Shown: positions 1-8,917, counted from the stretch's first letter. The stretch is 64,000 nt of DNA from Bradyrhizobium algeriense (GCF_036924595.1 NZ_JAZHRV010000001.1:7715501-7779500), one strand, 5' to 3'. The notes: a model not told the origin generated them from the sequence alone. Translations and numbers: made by a program.

Positions 1-474
1 CGCGACCGCCGATCCCGAACTCGATCCGCCTGGAATCAGATCGGCGCGGATCGGATTGACGGGAATGCCGTAGGGCGAGCGGACGCCGACCAGGCCGGTT
101 GCGAACTGGTCGAGATTGGTCTTGCCGATGATGATGGCGCCGGCCGCCCGCAGTTTAGCGACCGCGGTCGAATCCTGCGCGGGCAAATAGGAAAAGGCCG
201 GGCAGGCCGCCGTGGTCGGCAAACCCTGCGCGTCGATATTGTCCTTCACCGCGACCGGCACGCCATACAGCGGAAGCGCCGCCGCATCCTTCGAGGCCAG
301 CGCTTCGGCATCCGCCAGCGCCTCCTTCTCGTCGCGCAGGCTGATGAACACGGCCGGATCGTTATAGGCGCGGATGCGCTGATAGAAGCGGGCGATGGTT
401 TGCGCCGGGGTCATGGTCGCGGCGCGGTGCGCGGCGACGATGGCGGCAACGGTTTCAGGCGTGTCAGACCCCAT
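1..474 (-). CDS. Allophanate-hydrolase-like amidase, N-terminal part (runs off the window)
   Basis: Only the first 158 residues are visible; the frame is open through base 1. The amidase-signature fold is clear: VAVKDNID around residue 77 carries the catalytic Lys, and PGGSSSGSAVA at the edge is the Gly/Ser-rich loop with the cis-Ser. The nucleophilic Ser lies outside. The stretch TNLDQFATGLVGVRSPYG is typical of allophanate hydrolases (AtzF, urea carboxylase partner), which split allophanate to ammonia and CO2. A generic amidase is the alternative. An in-frame ATG at 534 would add 20 residues. It overlaps a near-palindrome ATTGTGTACAAT (533-544) resembling FCD-type GntR operators, so I prefer 474. 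A weak CGGAG lies upstream of 474. Confidence 0.75.
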   Translation of the reverse strand, partial: MGSDTPETVAAIVAAHRAATMTPAQTIARFYQRIRAYNDPAVFISLRDEKEALADAEALASKDAAALPLYGVPVAVKDNIDAQGLPTTAACPAFSYLPAQDSTAVAKLRAAGAIIIGKTNLDQFATGLVGVRSPYGIPVNPIRADLIPGGSSSGSAVA

Positions 475-686
475 GGCGAGCAAAAAACTCCGGCGAGCAA
501 AGGTTACCGCGAATGAAAGCAAGCGATGTGCCATTGTGTACAATCGTTGGATGGCGCCAGCCTTAAACGATAGGTACGTAATATCAGTTGTTTAGGACAC
601 GAGCATGCTCATGCTGCGTGCTTGGCGCGGCCGAGTATATGCCTAAAATATGAGCGGTGAGGCCTAAGGCGAGGCTGCGGCCCCGC

Positions 687-1220
687 TCAGGTGAACGCGG
701 ACAGGATTTGCAGCAGCCGCTCGCGGTTTTCCTTGCCGATTTTATCGGCCACATGGCGCTCATGTTCAGCGGCGAGCCGCCTGAACTGCGCCAGTGCGGT
801 CCTGCCGCGCGCGGTCAGGTGCAGGGCGTTGGAGCGCCGGTCGGTGGCCGATTGGATGCGGCTGACGAGGTTGCGATGTTCGAGACTGTCCACCAGATGC
901 ACCAACCTGGCGCGCTCGATCCCGAGCCGCTTGGCGACCGCCATCTGGCTCAGGCCGGGATTGGCGCCGATCACCGTCATCACCGAATACTGCGTGGGCC
1001 GGATGTCGACGGCGGCGAGCGTGCGGATAAAATCCTGAAAAATCCAGATCTGGAAGCGCCGTACCGCATAACCGGCGTGGCCCGCCAGCGCGTCGAGGGC
1101 GATCTCGTCATCCATGACGCTGCTTTGCGCGCTGCCGTTTCCGGCTTGCTTGCGGCCGGAACGCGGTCGCGCGCTTGCGCGCGATTTGGCCGTTCTGGGC
1201 ATGTGACTGTTTCCCGCCAT
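687..1220 (-). CDS. MarR-family transcriptional regulator
   Basis: A 177-residue winged-helix protein divergent from the feruloyl-CoA synthase gene. The core runs from about residue 60: an N-terminal dimer helix, then the HTH (LSQMAVAKRLGIERARLVHLVDSLE) and the MarR wing signature with D-R-R (ATDRRSNALHLTARG). The first 45 residues are basic and disordered-looking (RASARPRSGRK). The start at 1220 is chosen because AGAAGGAG sits a few bases upstream; the frame stays open further up without such a site. Its position back to back with fcs, with a palindrome between them, suggests it represses fcs and its own gene and is released by a hydroxycinnamate or its CoA ester, as known for FerR/CouR. The ligand is inference. 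Confidence 0.85.
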   Translation of the reverse strand: MAGNSHMPRTAKSRASARPRSGRKQAGNGSAQSSVMDDEIALDALAGHAGYAVRRFQIWIFQDFIRTLAAVDIRPTQYSVMTVIGANPGLSQMAVAKRLGIERARLVHLVDSLEHRNLVSRIQSATDRRSNALHLTARGRTALAQFRRLAAEHERHVADKIGKENRERLLQILSAFT

Positions 1221-1271
1221 CGCCTCTCCTTCTAACGCTTCGCGCACTTCAGGGGAAGATTGTTGTTGACG

Positions 1272-1285
1272 ACAACAATTGTTGT
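1272..1285. promoter_or_regulatory. Candidate MarR operator (perfect 14-bp palindrome)
   Basis: ACAACAATTGTTGT is a perfect palindrome in the 152-bp gap between the divergent marR (start 1220) and fcs (start 1373) genes. A second imperfect GTTGT/GACAAC repeat flanks it on the left (about 1262-1276). MarR proteins bind such sites as dimers. About four 7-bp-arm palindromes are expected by chance in 64 kb, so the location is the main argument. Confidence 0.5.
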
Positions 1286-1372
1286 GCTCAACATTAGGGC
1301 CAAGCAGCCCTTCGAGCTGCACGCCGGCATGACGCACGGCAATCCCGTAACCAGCCGGGACAGGAGGAAACC

Positions 1373-3235
1373 ATGACCCTCGCCGCCGCAAGCGGTGACA
1401 ATTCCCGCAGCCTGTTCGCGATGCCCGCGATTGTCGCCGACCGCCGCGCCGACGGCAGCATTCTGGTGCGGTCGACCGTGCGGCTGCAGCCGGGCGCGCG
1501 TTGCATCGGCGACTGGCTGGAGCATTGGGCGCGGCAGGCGCCGGAGCGGGTTTTTCTCGCCGATCGTACGAGCGCCGATGCGCCGTGGTCGACGGTCACC
1601 TACCAGGACGCGCTGATGCAGGTTCGCGCGAGCGCCGCGTGGGTCCTCGCGCAAGGGCTGAGCGCCGAGCGTCCGCTGGTGATCCTGTCCGATAACAGCG
1701 TCGAACACGCGCTGTTCGCGCTCGCGGCCCAGCATGTTGGCGTGCCATCGGCCTCGATCTCGCCGGCCTATTCGCTGATGTCGAAAGACTTCGACAAGCT
1801 CCGGAGCATGATCACGCTGCTCGAGCCCGGCGCGATCTATGTTTCCGGCACGAAACCGTTCGCGGCGGCGCTGGCGGCGATCAGGCCGCTGCATTCGGCC
1901 GCGATCGTCAGCGGCAGCGCTGGGGACACCGACGCCATCTCGTTTCGCAACATTGCGGCCACGCCGGAAACGCCCGACGTCGAAAAAGCCTTTGCCGCGA
2001 TCGCGCCCGACACGATCGCAAAATTCCTGTTCACGTCGGGTTCGACCGGCACGCCAAAGGCCGTCATCAACACCCAGCGCATGCTGACCTCGAGCCAGCA
2101 GGCCAAGGCGCAGACCTGGACGTTCCTCGAAAATAGCGGCGAGGATCTCGTCATCCTCGACTGGCTGCCGTGGAGCCATACTTTCGGCGCCAACCACAAT
2201 TTCAATCTGGTGCTGCGCAACGGCGGCACGCTCTATGTCGATGGCGGCAAGCCGGCGCCCGGGCTGTTCGCGACCTCGCTGGCCAACCTGCGCAGCGTGA
2301 TGCCGACGGTCTATTTCAACGTGCCGCGTGGCTTTGACATGCTGATCGCGGCGCTGCGAAGCGATGATGAGTTGCGCAAGAAATTCTTCAACGAGGTGAA
2401 ATTCGCCTTCTATGCGGGCGCGGCGCTGCCGCAGAATCTCTGGGATGCGTTGGAGGAGCTCTCGATCAAGACCGTCGGCCGCGCGATGCCGATGGTGTCG
2501 GCGTGGGGCTCGACCGAAACCTCGCCGCTCGCGACCGATTGCCATTTCCAGGCAAAATGCTCCGGCAATATCGGCGTGCCGATTCCCGGCACTGAGTTGA
2601 AGCTGGTGCCGTCGGGCGACAAGCTGGAGGTGCGCGTGCGCGGCCCGAACGTCACGCCCGGCTACTGGAAGGCGCCGGAATTGACCGCGCAGGCGTTCGA
2701 CGCGGAAGGCTTTTACCTGATCGGCGACGCCGTGACTTTCGCCGATCCGGCGCGTCCCGAGCTCGGCCTGTTTTTCGACGGCCGCGTCGCCGAGGACTTC
2801 AAGCTCAATTCCGGCACCTGGGTCAGCGTCGGCACCTTGCGCGTTGCGGGCATTGCTGCGCTGGCGCCGCTGGCACAGGACATTGTCGTCACCGGCCATG
2901 GCGGCGATGAGATCCGCTTTCTGGTATTTCCAAACATCGCGGCCTGCCGGGCGCACGCCGGCCTGCCTGATAATGCCGACGTGAACGGCGTGATCGGTCA
3001 CGACAAGGTGCGGGCTACAATCGCGCAAGGCCTTGCCAAACTGAAAGCCCAGAGCGGCAATTCGTCTGGCCATGCCACGCGGGCGCTGCTGCTGGCCGAG
3101 ATCGCCTCCGTCGACGGTGGCGAGATCACCGACAAGGGCTACATCAACCAGCGCGCGGTGCTGACGCGGCGCGCGGCCGCGGTGGCAACGCTGGACGACG
3201 ATTCCTCGCACGAATGGATCGGCTGCGCCGGCTGA
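1373..3235 (+). CDS. fcs: Feruloyl-CoA synthase (hydroxycinnamate-CoA ligase)
   Basis: A 620-residue ANL-superfamily adenylating enzyme. It activates ferulate, p-coumarate or a related acid with ATP and CoA in the cytoplasm. The P-loop FTSGSTGTPKAV is at residues 219-230, the adenylate motif YAGAALP and the SAWGSTETSP aromatic-binding region follow, and the C-terminal catalytic Lys is in ITDKGYINQR (K588). The long N-terminus and these motifs match the feruloyl-CoA synthase branch rather than 4-coumarate ligases. AGGAGG lies directly upstream of ATG 1373. The usual partner, an enoyl-CoA hydratase/aldolase, is not in the window. The exact acid used cannot be read from the sequence. Confidence 0.88.
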   Translation: MTLAAASGDNSRSLFAMPAIVADRRADGSILVRSTVRLQPGARCIGDWLEHWARQAPERVFLADRTSADAPWSTVTYQDALMQVRASAAWVLAQGLSAERPLVILSDNSVEHALFALAAQHVGVPSASISPAYSLMSKDFDKLRSMITLLEPGAIYVSGTKPFAAALAAIRPLHSAAIVSGSAGDTDAISFRNIAATPETPDVEKAFAAIAPDTIAKFLFTSGSTGTPKAVINTQRMLTSSQQAKAQTWTFLENSGEDLVILDWLPWSHTFGANHNFNLVLRNGGTLYVDGGKPAPGLFATSLANLRSVMPTVYFNVPRGFDMLIAALRSDDELRKKFFNEVKFAFYAGAALPQNLWDALEELSIKTVGRAMPMVSAWGSTETSPLATDCHFQAKCSGNIGVPIPGTELKLVPSGDKLEVRVRGPNVTPGYWKAPELTAQAFDAEGFYLIGDAVTFADPARPELGLFFDGRVAEDFKLNSGTWVSVGTLRVAGIAALAPLAQDIVVTGHGGDEIRFLVFPNIAACRAHAGLPDNADVNGVIGHDKVRATIAQGLAKLKAQSGNSSGHATRALLLAEIASVDGGEITDKGYINQRAVLTRRAAAVATLDDDSSHEWIGCAG

Positions 3236-3245
3236 GACCTGCGCC

Positions 3246-3761
3246 TCAAAACCCGCTCTTGTGCGCTTCGACCAGCCGCACCAGCATCTGGAGAAAGGCG
3301 GTCTGCTCGGGCTTGCTGAGTGCGGAAAGCGTCTGTGCATTGAAACGTTCGCCGAGCCGGCTGGCCTCGTCGGCGCGCCGCTCGCCCGCCGCGCTGAGGC
3401 TGAGCTCGACCGCCCGCTTGTCCCGCGTGGACCGCTTGCGTTTCAAGACGCCGGTCTCCTCCATCCGCGACAGGATTTTTACCAAATTGGGCAGTTGCAT
3501 TTTCAGCACGCCGGCAAGTTCGCTCTGCGTCACCGTCCTGTTGTCGCGCACCGCGACGAGGATGGCGTATTCGAGCGGCGAGAGTTTTAGCGCGTCGAAA
3601 TACGGATAAAACGCCTCGAAGTTCTGCAACTGCAGGATCCGGATCATGAATCCCGGGGTCTGCCGTAGCGCGGTGAGATCGAGCTCTCGGCCCGCACCCG
3701 GCTCGGCCGGTCTCGCGGCCCCGTTGCCCTTGCGCGTCGAAGCTTTGGCGATTCTTCCCAT
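3246..3761 (-). CDS. MarR-family transcriptional regulator
   Basis: A 171-residue MarR protein that converges on fcs and is divergent from the solute-binding protein gene at 3875. The HTH is VTQSELAGVLKMQLPNLVKILSRMEETG, with a wing TRDKRAVELSLSAAGERR. I start at 3761 (MGRIAKAS); the frame extends to 3797 without a better ribosome site. The 17-bp palindrome between it and the divergent transporter gene is its likely operator, so it probably controls uptake of an aromatic acid and itself. It is unrelated in detail to the MarR at 687, apart from the family fold. Confidence 0.85.
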   Translation of the reverse strand: MGRIAKASTRKGNGAARPAEPGAGRELDLTALRQTPGFMIRILQLQNFEAFYPYFDALKLSPLEYAILVAVRDNRTVTQSELAGVLKMQLPNLVKILSRMEETGVLKRKRSTRDKRAVELSLSAAGERRADEASRLGERFNAQTLSALSKPEQTAFLQMLVRLVEAHKSGF

Positions 3762-3807
3762 GGGCAATAGCTCGCACGGCACCACGTGAATTGACAATCC
3801 TCAAAAT

Positions 3808-3824
3808 ACTTATAAGTTATAAGT
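3808..3824. promoter_or_regulatory. Candidate MarR operator (8-bp arms)
   Basis: ACTTATAA-G-TTATAAGT is a perfect inverted repeat around one central base, extended one more pair on each side (3807-3825). It lies between the divergent marR (3761) and binding-protein gene (3875), in otherwise AT-richer DNA. Symmetry and place fit a MarR dimer site that would control both genes. Confidence 0.6.
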
Positions 3825-3874
3825 AATTTCGAAGTGGTCGCGAAGGCCGCCGTTTCCATAGAGGGAGGGAATGT

Positions 3875-5086
3875 ATGCGACAGTTGTTTCGCACAGGAAT
3901 GCTCGTTGCCGCGCTCGGCGGCATGCTTGCCAGTACGGCCCACGGCCAGGAGCGCGTCCGGATCGGCGTGCTCAACGACCAGTCGGGCGTGTTTTCGACC
4001 TATCAGGGCGTAGGCTCGGTCATATCAGCGCAAATGGCCGTGGAGGATTATGGCGGCAAGGCCGCCGGCAAGCCCGTCGAAGTCATCACCGCCGATCATC
4101 AGAACAAGACCGATGTCGGCGTCGGCATCGCGCGGCGCTGGTATGACACCGAAAGCATCGACGCCATTTTCGACCTGCCGAACTCGGCGATCGCGCTCGC
4201 GGTCGCCAATATGAGCGAGCAGAAGAACAAGGTCTTCATCGGTTCGGGCGCCGGAACCGCGCTTCTCACCGGCGAAAAGTGCACGCCGAATATCGTGCAC
4301 TGGACCTACGACACCTACGCTTATGGCCGCGGCCTCGGCAAAGCCGTGGTCGCGCAGGGCGGCAAGAAATGGTTCTTCCTGACCGCCGATTACGCCTTCG
4401 GCCACGATCTGGAGAGGCAGGCCGCCGAAGGCGTCAAGGCCTCGGGGGGCGAAGTGCTCGGCGCCGTGCGCCATCCGCTCGGCACCGCCGACTATGCGTC
4501 GTTCCTTCTGCAGGCGCAGGCCTCGGGCGCCGATATCGTCGGCGTGGCCAATGCGGGCGACGACACCATCACCTCGATCAAGCAGGCGGCAGAGTTCGGG
4601 CTGACGAAGAAGCAGAAGCTGGTCGGGCTGATTCTCGGCATGAACGGCATTCCCGCGCTCGGCCTAAAGGCGGCGCAGGGCGCGCAGATCATGAATCCGT
4701 TCTACTGGGATTTGAACGACGGCACGCGTGCCTTCGCCAAGCGGTTCGCCGAACGCCATCCGCAGAAGAATTATCCGAACGACATGCAGGCCGGCGTCTA
4801 CGCGTCTGTGCTGCATTACCTGAAAGCGGTCGACAAGATCGGCGGTGCCGCCGACGGCAAGGCCGTGGTCGCGGCGATGAAGGCGATGCCGACCGACGAT
4901 CCGCTGTTCGGCAAGGGCAGCATCCGCAGCGACGGCCGCAAGATTCACCCGTTCTATCTGCTGGAGGTGAAGAAGCCCGACGAGTCCACGTCGAAGTGGG
5001 ACCTGCTCAAGGTCGTTGCGACAATTCCGGGCGATCAGGCGTTTCGCCCCGAAAGCGAGGGCAACTGCCCGCTGGTCAAGAAATGA
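3875..5086 (+). CDS. ABC transporter solute-binding protein, Leu/Ile/Val type (aromatic acid candidate)
   Basis: A 403-residue periplasmic binding protein (Peripla_BP_6 type). Residues 1-25 form a signal peptide ending in AHGQ-E; the mature start RVRIGVLNDQSG is typical of LivK-like proteins. GAGGGAGGG precedes ATG 3875. No permease or ATPase lies next to it, so it must borrow membrane parts, perhaps the Liv set at 14.9-18.2 kb. It is paralogous to the protein at 7612: both keep VLNDxSGxF near the N-terminus and end in IPxDQAFRP plus a C-terminal Cys. In Rhodopseudomonas, related binding proteins near ferulate/coumarate genes bind hydroxycinnamates. The ligand here is inferred from context only. 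Confidence 0.85.
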   Translation: MRQLFRTGMLVAALGGMLASTAHGQERVRIGVLNDQSGVFSTYQGVGSVISAQMAVEDYGGKAAGKPVEVITADHQNKTDVGVGIARRWYDTESIDAIFDLPNSAIALAVANMSEQKNKVFIGSGAGTALLTGEKCTPNIVHWTYDTYAYGRGLGKAVVAQGGKKWFFLTADYAFGHDLERQAAEGVKASGGEVLGAVRHPLGTADYASFLLQAQASGADIVGVANAGDDTITSIKQAAEFGLTKKQKLVGLILGMNGIPALGLKAAQGAQIMNPFYWDLNDGTRAFAKRFAERHPQKNYPNDMQAGVYASVLHYLKAVDKIGGAADGKAVVAAMKAMPTDDPLFGKGSIRSDGRKIHPFYLLEVKKPDESTSKWDLLKVVATIPGDQAFRPESEGNCPLVKK

Positions 5087-5092
5087 CCTGAT

Positions 5093-5125
5093 CGGCTTGC
5101 TGCCGGCAGGAACCGGCAGCAGCCG
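5093..5125 (+). terminator. Hairpin after the solute-binding protein gene
   Basis: CGGCT-t-GCTGCCGG and CCGGCAGC-AGCCG form a strong stem with one bulged T and a CAGGAA loop, 7 bases after the stop at 5086. No clear T tract follows, so it may be a mRNA-end protector rather than an efficient intrinsic terminator. Confidence 0.5.
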
Positions 5126-5154
5126 AAAATCGATCGTCGAGGCCTGCCGTTTAT

Positions 5155-5168
5155 GTTGCCAAGGCAAC
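5155..5168. promoter_or_regulatory. Palindrome GTTGCC-AA-GGCAAC
   Basis: A perfect 6+6 palindrome in the gap between convergent genes ending at 5086 and 5345. The same arms with a CC spacer occur at 13322-13335, upstream of another transporter cluster. It looks like a regulator site, but no gene start lies just downstream on either strand, so its role is unknown. Confidence 0.3.
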
Positions 5169-5344
5169 TAATTTGTGCGAGCCTGTTTTCGACAAGCGGC
5201 CGATCGCAGAGCGCAGAGAGTGCCGGGCCGCGCAGGGAGAAACGGATGTTTGGGCGTGTCGGATCGTCACGACACAGTGCGGTACTGCGCGCGCAGCACG
5301 ATGGCGTCGTCGTCGTTCAGCGCGGCGTGGCCGACGCGTTCCGC

Positions 5345-5875
5345 TCAGTCCCGGTCGTTGATTTCGCCCGCGCCTTTTACGGCATCGAGATTGCCGTGAA
5401 CCCGCAGCAGCAGCCCGATCAGGGTTTCCCGCTCCGGCTTGCTCAGGCAGGAGAGCAGGCGGCGTTCGCGCTCGAGCGCGACCGCGATGACCTGGTCGTG
5501 GGTGGTAAATCCCTTCGCGGTCAGCGAGATCGAATGGGTGCGTCCGTCCTGCCGGTCGGCCCTGATGCTGACCAGCCCGCGCTCCTCCATTCCTGCCAAG
5601 GTTCTGCTGACCGGTCCCTTGTCGAAGCCGATGACGTGGCAGATGCGGGCCGCCGAAATTTCCGGCTCGATCGCCAGCAGCGACAGGATCCGCCATTCCG
5701 TGACGTTGACGCCAAAGCGCTTCTGATAGACCACGGTCGCGCTGCGCGACAATTTGTTGGCGATGAAGGTGATGAGCGCCGGGACGTAGCGGTCGAGGTC
5801 GAGCACCTGCTCGGCGCGTCCGCTCCTGCCTGCCGTGCCCGCGCGGGGCGCGCGCGCCTGTTTGTTCCTGCTCAT
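5345..5875 (-). CDS. MarR-family transcriptional regulator
   Basis: A 176-residue MarR protein, divergent from the P450-ferredoxin operon, with 80 bases between the starts. The HTH is ISAARICHVIGFDKGPVSRTLAGMEERG and the wing has RQDGRTHSISLTAKG. I use the ATG at 5875 (MSRNKQ), preceded by a weak GGAAGAG; ATGs at about 5896 and 5905 are alternatives. It is the third MarR gene in 5.2 kb. Context suggests control of the P450 operon by a methoxylated or hydroxylated benzoate; that is inference. Confidence 0.83.
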   Translation of the reverse strand: MSRNKQARAPRAGTAGRSGRAEQVLDLDRYVPALITFIANKLSRSATVVYQKRFGVNVTEWRILSLLAIEPEISAARICHVIGFDKGPVSRTLAGMEERGLVSIRADRQDGRTHSISLTAKGFTTHDQVIAVALERERRLLSCLSKPERETLIGLLLRVHGNLDAVKGAGEINDRD

Positions 5876-5955
5876 GCTCTTCCGAAGCCGCTCCAGCATT
5901 CCAGACATAGAGACAGGGCACACCGTTCCGCAAGAACAATATGCAGGAGACCCAC

Positions 5956-7191
5956 ATGAGCGCGACCTCCCGCACAGATTCTGCAACCCCGGCGCGGGCG
6001 GCGCCGGCCGGTGTGCCAAGCCTGGACGTAGACCCGTTCTCGAACGAGTTTTTCGAGGATCCGCACGCGATCCACGACACCCTCCGCGAGGCCGGGCCGC
6101 TGGTCTGGCTCGACAAATGGGGCGTCTACGGCGTGGCGCGCTATGCGGAGGTGCATGCCGTCCTCAACGACCCCCTGACGTTCTGTTCGAGCCGCGGCGT
6201 GGGCCTGAGCGATTTCGCCAAGGAAAAGCCGTGGCGCCCGCAGAGCATCATTCTTGAGGCCGACCCTCCGGCGCATACCAGGACGCGCACGGTGCTCGCC
6301 CAAGTGCTGTCGCCGACGGCGATGAAAGGGGTGCGCGACCATTTCACGGCGATGGCCGCCGCCAAGGTCGACGAATTGCTGGCGCGTGGAAGTTTCGACG
6401 CGGTTGCCGATCTTGCGGAGGCCTATCCGCTCTCGGTGTTTCCCGATGCGATGGGCCTGAAGCAGGAGGGGCGCGAGAACCTGCTGCCTTACGCGAGCCT
6501 GGTGTTCAACTCCTTCGGGCCGCCGAACCAGTTGCGCCAGGAGGCGATCGAACGCTCGGCGCCGCACCAGGCCTATGTCGCCGCGCAGTGCCAGCGCGAA
6601 AATCTCGCGCCCGGCGGATTCGGCGCCTGTGTCCATGCCCGCGCCGATGCGGGCGACATCACCGCGGAAGAGGCGCCGCTGTTGGTGCGCTCGCTGCTTT
6701 CGGCGGGCCTCGACACGACCGTCAACGGCATCGGCGCCGCGATCTATTGCCTGGCGCGCTTTCCCGATCAACTCGCGCGGCTGCGCAGCGATCCGACGCT
6801 GGCGCGTAATGCGTTCGAGGAGGCGATCCGCTACGAAAGCCCGGTACAAACCTTCTTCCGCACCACGACGCGGGAGGTCGAACTCGCCGGCCATCGCATC
6901 GGCGAAGGCGAGAAGGTGCTGATGTTCCTCGGCGCCGCCAACCGCGATCCGCGTCGCTGGGAAAATCCTGACAGCTACGACGTCACCCGCCGTACCTCGG
7001 GCCATGTCGGGTTTGGCTCGGGCATCCATATGTGCGTCGGCCAGCTTCTCGCGCGTGTCGAAGGCGAGGTGATGCTGGCCGCGATCGCGCGCAAGGTCGC
7101 GACCATCGCGATCACCGGTCCGGTGAAGCGCCGCTACAACAACACGCTGCGCGGCCTCGAAAGTCTCCCCATTACGATTTCTCCGGCCTGA
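5956..7191 (+). CDS. Cytochrome P450, CYP199A-like (4-methoxybenzoate O-demethylase type)
   Basis: A 411-residue soluble bacterial P450. Seen in order: the I-helix SAGLDTT (oxygen activation), ExxR in EAIRYES, and the heme loop GFGSGIHMCVG with the thiolate Cys at about 360. The C-terminus NNTLRGLESLP strongly recalls CYP199A2/A4 of Rhodopseudomonas palustris, which oxidise para-substituted benzoates and demethylate 4-methoxybenzoate or veratrate. CAGGAG lies 6 bases before ATG 5956. It is followed after 10 bases by its ferredoxin gene. No ferredoxin reductase is nearby. The assignment to CYP199A comes from recalled motifs, not a search. Confidence 0.87.
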   Translation: MSATSRTDSATPARAAPAGVPSLDVDPFSNEFFEDPHAIHDTLREAGPLVWLDKWGVYGVARYAEVHAVLNDPLTFCSSRGVGLSDFAKEKPWRPQSIILEADPPAHTRTRTVLAQVLSPTAMKGVRDHFTAMAAAKVDELLARGSFDAVADLAEAYPLSVFPDAMGLKQEGRENLLPYASLVFNSFGPPNQLRQEAIERSAPHQAYVAAQCQRENLAPGGFGACVHARADAGDITAEEAPLLVRSLLSAGLDTTVNGIGAAIYCLARFPDQLARLRSDPTLARNAFEEAIRYESPVQTFFRTTTREVELAGHRIGEGEKVLMFLGAANRDPRRWENPDSYDVTRRTSGHVGFGSGIHMCVGQLLARVEGEVMLAAIARKVATIAITGPVKRRYNNTLRGLESLPITISPA

Positions 7192-7201
7192 CGGACCGCT
7201 T

Positions 7202-7525
7202 ATGCCAAGCATCACCTTCATCCATCCCGATGGCCGCGCGCAGCAGATCGAGGCGAGCGTGGGCGAAAGCGCGATGCAGGCCGCGACGCGGAAGGACATC
7301 AACGGAATCCTGGCGGAGTGCGGCGGCAACGCCATGTGCGCCACCTGCCATGTCTATGTCGAGGAGGACTGGCTCGCCCGGCTGCCGGCCATGGGCGGCG
7401 ACGAGGACGCGCTGCTGGACGGCGCCGCCGCCGAACGGCGGATCAACAGCCGCCTGTCCTGCCAGATCAAGCTCGCCGCTGATCTCGATGGTTTGGTCCT
7501 CAGCCTGCCGGACCGGCAATTGTGA
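7202..7525 (+). CDS. [2Fe-2S] ferredoxin (palustrisredoxin-like), P450 redox partner
   Basis: A 107-residue vertebrate/putidaredoxin-type ferredoxin. Cys40, Cys46, Cys49 (ECGGNAMCATCH) and Cys87 (RLSCQI) bind the cluster. Spacing and the ends MPSITFI and DGLVLSLP are those of Pux, the partner of CYP199A2. It starts 10 bases after the P450 stop, so both are one operon. It would pass electrons from an NADH-dependent reductase encoded elsewhere to the P450. Confidence 0.9.
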   Translation: MPSITFIHPDGRAQQIEASVGESAMQAATRKDINGILAECGGNAMCATCHVYVEEDWLARLPAMGGDEDALLDGAAAERRINSRLSCQIKLAADLDGLVLSLPDRQL

Positions 7526-7611
7526 CGGCGTAATCGCAGCGCGCTTCGCGCAATGAAATTAACCCGGCGCAGTCCGGGAAACTTAAAATCAGATTCCAAA
7601 GGGAGAGAACA

Positions 7612-8826
7612 ATGAAGGTTTGCAGGTTCGGCTTGGCGCTTGCCTTGTCATGTGCGGTATCGGGCGCGGCGCGCGCGGAGATATCGGACAATGTCGTGCG
7701 CGTCGGCGTGCTCAACGATATCTCGGGCATCTTCCAGGACACCAACGGCATGGGTTCGGTGGAGGCCGCGCGGATGGCGGCGGAAGATTTCAACGGCGGC
7801 GGCAAGGGCATCAAGGTCGAGATTGTCTACGCCGATCACCAGAACAAGGCCGACGTGGGTTCGGCGATCGTGCGCAAATGGCTCGATGTCGACGGCGTCG
7901 ATGCGGTGGTCGACGTGCCGAACTCGGCCGTCGGCCTCACCATCAACTCGCTGCTGCGCGACAGCCGCATGACGTTCCTCGCGTCATCCACCGCCAGTTC
8001 CGACCTGACCGGCAAGGCCTGCTCGCCCAACACCATCCAGTGGGTCAACGACGCCTGGGCGACCGGCAACTCCACCGCGGCGGCGATGATGGCGCGCGGC
8101 GGCAAGGAATGGTACTTCATCACGGTGAATTTCGCGCTCGGCCAGGGCATCGAGGCCGAGGCCACCAATTACATCGAAAAGCACGGCGGCAAGGTGCTGG
8201 GCTCGGCCAAGCATCCGCTCAACACGGCGGATTTTGCTTCGCTGTTGCTGCAGGCGCAGAATTCCAAGGCCAAGGTGATCGGGCTCGCCAATGCCGGCGG
8301 CGACACCGTCAACGCGGTGAAGCAGGCGGCGGAGTTCGGCCTCCAGCAAAGCGGCCAGACCATGGTGGCGTTCCTGCTGTTCATCAACGATGTCCACGGC
8401 ATGGGCTTGAAGGTAGGCCAGGGCCTGCAATTGTTCGAGGCGTTCTACTGGGACATGGATGACGACACCCGCGCGTTTGCAAAACGCTTCGCGGCGCGGC
8501 CGGGCGTGAACGGCAAGATGCCGAGCGGCAATCAGGCCGGCGTCTATGCTTCCACGCTGGCCTATCTCAACGCGGTGGCGGCGACCGGCAGCGACCATGC
8601 AAAAGATGCGGTGCCGCAGATGAAGAAGTTCAAGGGCAAGGACAAATTGTTCGGCGACGTCACCATCCGCCAGGACGGCCGCGTCATTCACCCGATGTAT
8701 CTGTTCGAGGTGAAGAAGCCGGGAGAGTCGAAATATCCTTACGATTACTACAAGCTGGTCTCGACCATTCCGGCCGACCAGGCGTTCCGCCCGCTTGCGG
8801 ACGGCGGCTGCTCGCTGGTGAAGTGA
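7612..8826 (+). CDS. ABC transporter solute-binding protein, Leu/Ile/Val type (paralog of 3875)
   Basis: A 404-residue periplasmic binding protein with a signal peptide to about residue 22 (SGAARA-E) and a mature start VVRVGVLNDISGIFQD. AGGGAGAG lies 7 bases before ATG 7612. It aligns with the 3875 product over its full length, including SVNxAVKQAAEFG-like and IPADQAFRP regions and a C-terminal Cys. It lies 86 bases downstream of the ferredoxin and may share its transcript. As with its paralog, no permease genes adjoin. Two near-identical-length paralogs around a P450 suggest two different aromatic ligands. Confidence 0.85.
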   Translation: MKVCRFGLALALSCAVSGAARAEISDNVVRVGVLNDISGIFQDTNGMGSVEAARMAAEDFNGGGKGIKVEIVYADHQNKADVGSAIVRKWLDVDGVDAVVDVPNSAVGLTINSLLRDSRMTFLASSTASSDLTGKACSPNTIQWVNDAWATGNSTAAAMMARGGKEWYFITVNFALGQGIEAEATNYIEKHGGKVLGSAKHPLNTADFASLLLQAQNSKAKVIGLANAGGDTVNAVKQAAEFGLQQSGQTMVAFLLFINDVHGMGLKVGQGLQLFEAFYWDMDDDTRAFAKRFAARPGVNGKMPSGNQAGVYASTLAYLNAVAATGSDHAKDAVPQMKKFKGKDKLFGDVTIRQDGRVIHPMYLFEVKKPGESKYPYDYYKLVSTIPADQAFRPLADGGCSLVK

Positions 8827-8917
8827 GGCTTATTTCGATTGACGTCTGCGTGGCGCAAACCATTGTAGGCCTGACGGCCGGCCAAAACGCGGCTGCAAGA
8901 CGATAGCGGGGGAAACG

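Noticed and set aside
1232..3340. A 702-residue open frame on the minus strand
   Set aside because: It is antisense to fcs, Arg/Gln/His-rich, has no family motif and arises from the high-GC codon pattern.
5153..5959. Plus-strand frame of 268 residues after the palindrome at 5155
   Set aside because: Mostly antisense to the MarR gene, no motif and no ribosome site.
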